Shown piece by piece: positions 57,020 through 64,000 of a stretch of 64,000 bases of DNA. Numbering within the stretch: the stretch's first letter is position 1; each line of letters opens with the position of its first letter. The notes beneath the pieces were generated by a model. The model was not told where the DNA came from and searched no databases. It saw only the letters and a list, made by a program, of their open reading frames with translations. This stretch comes from Acanthochromis polyacanthus (Eukaryota; Chordata; Actinopteri; Pomacentridae). The stretch spans positions 39,304,082-39,368,081 of the forward strand of contig NC_067122.1 in the NCBI RefSeq assembly GCF_021347895.1, given 5' to 3'. Both the position numbers and the translations under genes were made by a program.

Positions 57020-57235
57020 CTATCAAAGTGAGGACATTTTTACAAAGTGAGGACATTTTGGCCGGTCCTCACTTTGAAACAGCCATGTTTGAGGGTGAAG
57101 ACTTGTTTTTAGAGAACAGGTATGAATTGAGGTTTGGTTAGGGTTAGGGTAAGGATTAAGTTTAGGCAATCAGTTGTGATGGTTAAGGTTAGGGTAAGGC
57201 TCTAGGAAATGCATTACGCCTATGGATGTCCTCAC
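57020..57235 (+). repeat. Dispersed repeat with GTGAGGACATTTT and TTAGGG-like core
   Basis: Starts with two AAAGTGAGGACATTTT copies, then GGCCGGTCCTCACTTTG, a GGTTAGGGTTAGGGTAAGG core, and ends at GATGTCCTCACTAAGATAGA. This is a familiar microsatellite-linked repeat of fish genomes, bordered by TG tracts on both sides. Confidence 0.6.
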
Positions 57236-57274
57236 TAAGATAGAAGTACAAACATGTGTGTGTGTGTACATGTT

Positions 57275-57540
57275 TATCTATACCGGTGGGGACGTCAACC
57301 TGACTATTTGCTATATCGGTGGGAACTCGTCTTACGGTGAGGACCTAAAATGAGGTCCCCACGGGTGGCAACGTTTTCTTGGCCATGTTGTTGTTACTAA
57401 AAAATGTAAAAGTGCAAAAACGTTTCTTTAGGGTTAGGCATTGTTTTGGTGTTAGTTAAGGTTAAGGTTAGGGTAAGGGTTAGGGGATAGATATGAATGG
57501 GAGTCAATGGCAAGTCCCCAAGGGAATGGCAAAACAGACG
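57275..57540 (+). repeat. Second, related dispersed repeat with TTAGGG-like core
   Basis: Has GGTGGGGACGTC, GAGGTCCCCACGGGT, then TTAAGGTTAAGGTTAGGGTA, followed by GAATGGGAGTCAATGGCAAG and another TG tract. Similar in plan to, but distinct from, its neighbour. Confidence 0.55.
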
Positions 57541-57559
57541 TTTGTGTGTGTGTGTATGT

Positions 57560-59930
57560 GTGTTGCTTCGTGCTAGTGTGTCGAACGAGAAAAAGCTCAG
57601 AATGGCGGCTAATTTTGGAACTAAGTTATTGGGTTTTTCTAGTTATTTTGGTGTTGGCTACAACCCCCAGTAGCCTGTGTGAAGGTTCAACAAACAACCA
57701 TGGGACGGGAAAAAGTCTCAGTCATTCATCACAGAGGGTCACTACAATATGCTGACCTGTTTATACAACTTGACTGATGTTTGTTGGTGTTTCGCCTAGT
57801 TCCAAGCATTTTATTATACTCAATTTCACTTCCATGGAGATGCCGTCAGAAGAGGAAGCCACAATGAAAGGCAAAAAGTTAGCGAATGTAGCACAATCCA
57901 ATGTGGCTTACAACTGCGAATGTAAACGAAGCGGCTTTAGACCGCTATGTGACAACGTATTTGTCTGCTCCGCTCGTCAACTAGTTCCACGTAATCAGTT
58001 CTGACATAACAATAACATTGTAAACCAAGGACCTGCTGTATTTACTACAACCCAATTTGACACATTGATCATGACGCAGTACAACACAGAGTTGGAGCAG
58101 GAATGACTGACTTTGCAGGAAACTCTGGAGAGGTGATGTTGAGAGAGCCGTTGCTGTTGATGATCATCTATTTATGGTAGTTGAGATTTTGTCGCTTAGA
58201 AGCATAACATTCCATCTTACCAAAGGTGCATGATTTTGTGCTGCTGATAACTGGACCAGCAGTCTGTCTAATGAGCCTCATTGCACCGTGGACTGATATG
58301 GATTATCTTTGAGCTATACTACTGGCCCAGCAGTTTCCATACCAGCCAAGCTACAGCAGGTGCTCTCTGTCTCTCTAAAGCCATTGCACTTTTATGGTAA
58401 TCATATTTTTTGTGGTAGAAATTAAGTCCTCATATGTATTTAAGTACTGTAACTACAGTATAGATGGAAGTCATAGATAGATTGTGCACATATTTGATGG
58501 ATATTGGTCTAAGAGGACATCGACTCATTTTCAGGTGGCCCCCAAGCAGAGAAGACCTGTGTAGTCATGGAAAGAGGACTCCTTTAAACAAATGCTACCC
58601 AAATCACAGGCAGGATATAGGATTTTTTTTTGTAAGTCACACAAAAGTCAGCTAAAAAAAACAATGTTATATGATTCAGTTAATAACCAAACTTCCCATA
58701 CAAAGTGTTAATGCAAAGGGGCCAAGACATCAGGACACACGAATCTGAAGAAGCCTGAGATGGATGTATGAAGTAGATTCTGGAGACACAGTAATAGAAA
58801 GCATCTCACTGCAGTCAAATAGTACTTAGCAATTACGATTATACCTCATCTAGAAACCGTGGTGTTGGCAAAAACTGCAAAACTTCAAAATTTAATAGAA
58901 AATGCATCACCTGACTCCTGTAATTTTGTTTTCACCAGACTACCATGGACTTCAAATCCACACCTCTAACTTTCAGTGTTAAATTGAAAGTTGTTAAATC
59001 AGACAAAAAGTTCTCCTTTTGTTCAGAAGCACAGGAATATATCTTACTTGTTGACAAGTTTGAGGTTGTGCCTTCAAAACATGCACAGAAAAAGCGCTTT
59101 TTTGGAGATTCTTGGAGAGATTATTTTGAAGTTGTAAGCAGCAGTGTGACTGTGGAGTGGCTTTTGTTGTGAGGCTGATTTGCTGTGCTGCCTTTGCTGA
59201 TGAAACACAGAAAGTTTTTTGAGTTTAATGTACTGCAGTCCCTCTAAACTGGTTCACAACTGGTGCTCAAAAAGTAGTTTGAACTCCTTGGTGTGCTCAC
59301 GATAAAGGTTGGCGGTTAGAAGAAGGAATGTGGTCTTTTCAGTGCTGCTGCTGCGGCTGTTTTCATGGAAAATCTAGGAACAGTGAGGTGAAGGACAATG
59401 TTTCACACAAAATCATCTTCCAATTTTTCTTTTTTGCCTTCAGCCTCGAACCACCACGCTGCTTGTCAAAATAGACATGAATACATGCTTTAGATTCTCT
59501 GAAACCCAGCTTTGATTTTCTCTTTTTTTTTTCTGCTTAACCTCCTTCAAAAGCAAAGTGTTTGAATTATTTTTATAGCTCTGAGGCAACCCATAGGAAA
59601 TATCTTGCATAAGCCTTACAACAACTGTCACCTACTTCATGCTATTTAAAAAAAACAAAAAACTAACGTGTTGAGAGTTTACAGAGCACTACAGTTTCAC
59701 ACATCCTTCATTTTTTTTTTGTTTTTTTTAGCCAGTGTAAAGTATAAATCCTTTCAGGGGACTTTTAATAAACTCAGACAAAACCCTGAACACACCCCTG
59801 CTAATCCATCATCACCCTGTAACCCTGCACTGACCATATCAGCTTCCTCTCACACTGTTGCTGATTAGTTCACTTGATAGTTGATTCACGTTGACACAAC
59901 AATTGTTGAAACACAAGCTGAGTGGGTATA
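57560..59930. other. No gene seen
   Basis: No frame shows a recognisable domain and no convincing inverted repeat was noticed. Confidence 0.45.
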
Positions 59931-59932
59931 CA

Positions 59933-59977
59933 AGGGCGGAAGGGCGGGAGGGCGGAAGGGCGGGAGGGCGGGGGGGT
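59933..59977 (+). repeat. (GGGCGGRA)n minisatellite
   Basis: Five to six 8-base units GGGCGGAA/GGGCGGGA end in a G7 run. The tract is short, very G-rich and lies in AT-rich surroundings. Confidence 0.9.
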
Positions 59978-59979
59978 GC

Positions 59980-61706
59980 AGAATTGCCTAAATATATATT
60001 ATACTGCAAGATTGCAAAGCATCTGTCAGCAGCAAAATCCAAAGGTTACAATGGAATTTACCCAAAATATGAAGACAAGGCAGAGGGACTGGGGGAGGTT
60101 GTGTCATTGCTTGGCCATTTGTGGCTACCTCTTAGTCTTCTTTAGTGATAATGGAACAGATGATGGCAGCAGCAGGATGGATTTACACACAACTGGCAGT
60201 GCCTCATTATCATCTTCATCCCAGTGAGGAGGTTGATGTCCTGCTGTTCTGAGTGATGCCTCTGAAATGACACTTACTTACTCCTGATACAATGGCCCGT
60301 GACATCTTAGTACAAAGTGTGTGAAGTCTGCTGTAAAGCTGCTACATGTATTGCTAAGAGTTTAACTGTATACTGTATATTTCTATTCCATAACTACAAT
60401 GAAACAAATAAAAGGTGTTTTCAGTTTCTTTTTAGTTTCTTTTTTTACTTCTTGGTCTGCTCTCATTCTTTCCCCGTCTTTCTCTTCTTCACTTTTCTTC
60501 AGTCTCTAACTTGTTTTTTCCTTTTAGTGAAGTTGCACTCAAGAGCCCTGGGAGACTAAATTTAGAGAGAGACAGAGATTGTGTAATTTAAAGCTGCCTT
60601 TCCAGTGTGGACTTGATGGGCTTTGAAGAGTACAATTTTGTTCACCAGGTGTTCTGAGCTTGTTCTCCCATAAGTCAGCTTTCTACAATCCATACTTAAG
60701 TTTGATTGTGACTGCCACTCCGTAGTAGATGTAGTTTTAAAGATGCAAGAACTGGGGAGGTTGGGGTGGATGGATGGGTTGATAAAACAGTGCACTTAAC
60801 ATTGGACGGCTTTTTTATTTCCTGTTTGAACTCAAAATTTAGATTATTTATAACTATGTGTATTATTGCAACCTTTGAAATGAAGGTTCTGTGTTTTACC
60901 CTATACCTTTTGTCTTTCTGTAAACATAAGCGTGCTTAAACCAGACTAAACAAAACTGAAAAATGTGTTGGCTATGTTTATGCTGCTTTGGGTTCCACAT
61001 TAAATCAAGGAATTTCTGTATGTGTGTGTGTCAGTCTGCCTGTCTGTTCTTCAGATTTCTGAAAAACACTTCATCCAGTCTGCTTTGAATTTGGCTGCTC
61101 TATCACTGAAGAAACAAACAATGTAGTGTCAACTTTGAAGTTTTTGTTGAATTCCAGAGAAACACATACAGATAAATCTTATATGGTGTGATATGGTAGT
61201 CACTGACTGTGGTGGGGATGCAGTGACTCAGCGATGGAATGTCATTGAGTGATTTGAGGAGAGTACATCGACAGAACATTTTACTTTATGTCCCCTGTCA
61301 AGCATTTTAAGAGGCTACTAGGAATATAAAAAATGCAGAACATGTTCTGTAGTCATTTTAAAAATGATTTTTAAAGTGTTTCTTCATTGTCCAATTTACA
61401 AAATAATTTCTCTACTGCTGCTATGATCATAACGTTGCCTTACAACAATCATTCATGCTGTTTTTCAGTTTTTTTAGATTTTTGATTTAATTTATTGGTC
61501 ATGGATGAGTGACAAAATGGCTTTAACTAACATTAGACTGAAGTTGCAAATGATAGATGTCAAGCTAACTATGCAATGTAACAATTTTAAATATTTATGG
61601 AAAGTAGAAAAGTTAAAATAAAAAGCCACCAGTTCAGATAAGGGATCCTTGTTTATTTATTTTTTTTTTGCTTGTTTGTTTTGTTGTTTTTGTGGTTTTT
61701 TGTAGT

Positions 61707-61709
<3 letters not shown>
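59980..61709. other. No gene seen
   Basis: Includes T-rich stretches around 60420-60530. No coding evidence. Confidence 0.45.
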
Positions 61710-61710
<1 letters not shown>

Positions 61711-61777
<67 letters not shown>

Positions 61778-61825
61778 GTATATATACATATGTATATATA
61801 CATATACATATATATACATATATTT
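61711..61825 (+). repeat. (CA)n followed by (TA/CATA)n
   Basis: 32 CA units to 61774, then alternating TATGTATATATACA-type repeats. Confidence 0.95.
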
Positions 61826-64000
61826 CTGATCAGATATCCAATAGACAGGATAGCAGTATTACTACTGACTGTGATTAACACAACAGTATATCAAAAATAC
61901 TTAAGGATGATTAGAAATTTGTTGATGAAGTATTATTTTGGTATTTGTTTTGGGTAAATTAAATTTTAGATTAACACTGGAAAAAATATCTTTGGAATGA
62001 TAGTTGGGAGAAAAAAAAGCAACATTCAGATTAATCATTTAAAACTTTATTGTTAAGTGCCATGCTCAACTTCAGATATCAATGTTTTAGATAATTTCTA
62101 GACTTGTAATGTATTTTATGCATTTTAACAACCCTACGCAGTCAGTGTCCAATGTGATGTAGTCTGGATGCTTCAAGCTGTTTACTGGGCCTGAAACTAT
62201 TGACCTATTTTGAACAGGTAATGCATTTGTTCATTCCATTAAATGAAAGTGTAAGGTGTGTAGGCATTTAATGGTAATAACTGTTCATTCATTTCCTAGT
62301 CATGCTACTGTGATGATACAACACACATGGTCAAGGAACAATAGATAAATGGAATTTATTCAGTGACAGTGATGAGATAACAATTGAATTGTCGTGTATT
62401 ATTGGTGAAATTGTCATTGTCCTTTGCCAGCAGCCTGTTCAATGTGGAGGACTGTACATGAACAGGTCTGCCTCCTACTTTATGCTTGCATAACCTGCAT
62501 GTGTTTGTGTGTGACTTTGTTAAACAGGCTTTTCTTCAGGCCATTATAAGCTATTTTAAAGCTGAGGCCGCAGCGGGTGAGTCATAGCAAGATGAGTGAC
62601 GCTGTAGGTGTTGATGGGCCAACAATGTGGATGACATCCCAACATGCTGTGGCTTTAGATGTTACGTATCCTCTGTTATACTATTTCAGCCCTGGCTGAC
62701 ACAGGGGACATGTGATTACAGCGCTCTGCAATAAGCCTGCAATCTGTAGTGGAAAGTACAAGAGCTGAGGGTAAATAATTGATGAAGATTCACTGTTCGA
62801 AGGCTTGAGTGAGTGAGTGAGTGACTGACTGTCGTCCTGCAGAGAGAATGAAAAGGAGACGGGTACATTGTTCACTGGAGCTTCTTGTTGTTAACTTGTT
62901 TTTTTACTCACTTGTTTTTTATGTTTATTTTTCGGCTTGATTTTGCTCAACACCTTCACCTCGCCTGTCATCTCCTTTCTCATCTCCTTTTGTCTTTTTC
63001 CTCTTTTCTATGCAGCTCTTCTATTTTGTTTCCCGTTTCTGTTCCCCCTTCCTGGCTCAGGTGATTTAAGGTATGGCGACAGCTATTGAAACCTGGGGGA
63101 TTAAGTTAAGCTATTTTAGAACCTTGGGCTAACACCACAGTAACTCACACATACACAAACATGTCACTGAAAAACCAGGTGATATGAGGTAGAGAGACAG
63201 AGCTATTTAAATTTAAGGGTGGTGGAGGCAGAGTGTGTGTTCTGGAGACATAGGTCTTCCAGGAGGGGATAACAAGAATGCAGTACATACATGCACACAC
63301 TCACTCTGTCATCTCCTGCTTGGAGAGAAGACAGAGGTGAACAGAAGCTCATATACTCCACCCACACATGTGCAGAAAGAGCATAGTGTGACACAGCTAC
63401 TGTCAAGCTGTTCTCACACCTTGGAAGCCGGAGTATGAGAAGTCAACACCCCGACAAGACCTGCTGGAACTCATCCTCTCTGCAAACCCATAGTGCTGAC
63501 TTATTTCTTCACTAGTCAGAGCTTATGCCTTGTGTGAAGGTATGCTTTCGAGTAATGCACAATGTGAAAATTACGCTTATCGTTACATTTACACAACTTT
63601 ATTGTTGCAGTCTTTCCTCTTCCTGCAAAATGAATACAAGCTGACAACTCCTGAAGCCCGACTACTGCTTTTTGCACCAACTACATGACTTCTTGCTGTG
63701 TGAAAATCCATTGGACATACATGCAAACACCCAAACAATTTCAGATTAGAATTAAAATCACCAGCTATATGGCACATGATGCATTTCCAAGCAATGTATC
63801 TGTCAACTGTTGTAAGTCTGTAAATAAAGGGTAGGAAATTGAACAAAAACAACAATATTCAGAAATTTCATTATTTGAATCGAATAATCACATTTTACTT
63901 GTGAAAAATGAATCAGCAAAAATGACTTGCAAGCACTAATAAATATTTTTGTATGAGTCATTAATATAAGTAATGTGGGATGGGCTGTTGATAGCAACAA
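61826..64000. other. No gene seen
   Basis: AT-rich, with a short GTGA run at 62807-62825. No supported feature to the window end. Confidence 0.45.

Noticed and set aside
1..64000. Prokaryotic features (operons, CRISPR arrays, phage genes)
   Set aside because: The sequence is clearly vertebrate genomic DNA; no regularly spaced direct repeats with unique spacers were seen.

Overview
This window comes from a vertebrate genome, almost certainly a percomorph-type teleost fish. It is AT-rich, intron-like or intergenic DNA with many (CA/TG)n microsatellites. Its repeat content is typically fish-like: sushi-type Ty3/gypsy chromoviruses, L2/Rex-like LINEs, hAT and Harbinger elements, a tRNA-headed SINE, and the teleost repeat that ends in (GGAT)n. 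I find no intact host protein-coding gene. The only host-like coding traces are two decayed immunoglobulin-domain exons near 3.0 kb and 5.0 kb.

Layout. 0-13 kb: a hAT-type MITE with an 8-bp target duplication, two Ig-domain relics, a tRNA-derived SINE (minus strand), a LINE-type 3' tail and a short shared repeat. 13-18 kb: a SINE-like retroposon with an 11-bp target duplication. 18.45-20.59 kb: a 2.1-kb foldback DNA element with 12-bp-or-longer perfect tips, about 780-bp outer arms and two internal hairpins. 20.6-29.4 kb: mostly featureless, with a (GT)40 tract, a second copy of the (GGAT)n family on the minus strand and a truncated LINE. 29.47-30.09 kb: a Harbinger MITE carrying the ruin of a Myb-like gene.

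30.7-46.2 kb is a nested stack of transposons. Two copies of an unusual element whose ends are 21-bp direct repeats (each with an internal palindrome) flank it in opposite orientation. A full-length APE/RT LINE (33359-45741) lies between them. A 2.73-kb hAT element (8-bp TSD) interrupts that LINE, and 37 bp further on a 6.3-kb sushi-type chromovirus (882-bp LTRs that look identical, 5-bp TSD) interrupts it again. If both insertions and their duplications are removed, the LINE reading frame continues across both joints.

46-64 kb: further LINE pieces, a second sushi-like LTR followed by a non-standard GC-rich internal region with a coding-like minisatellite and no visible pol or 3' LTR, a decayed minus-strand LINE reverse transcriptase, and long microsatellites.

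The most notable signals are as follows. (1) Both sushi-type LTRs carry an 11-nt sequence at the predicted transcript start that is perfectly complementary to the site just downstream of the LTR. The two families differ at three positions, with compensating changes at each, which supports self-primed reverse transcription. (2) The element with direct-repeat ends has a head-to-tail junction with a single end site, suggestive of a tyrosine-recombinase-like mechanism. (3) The foldback element can be drawn as a four-arm cruciform.
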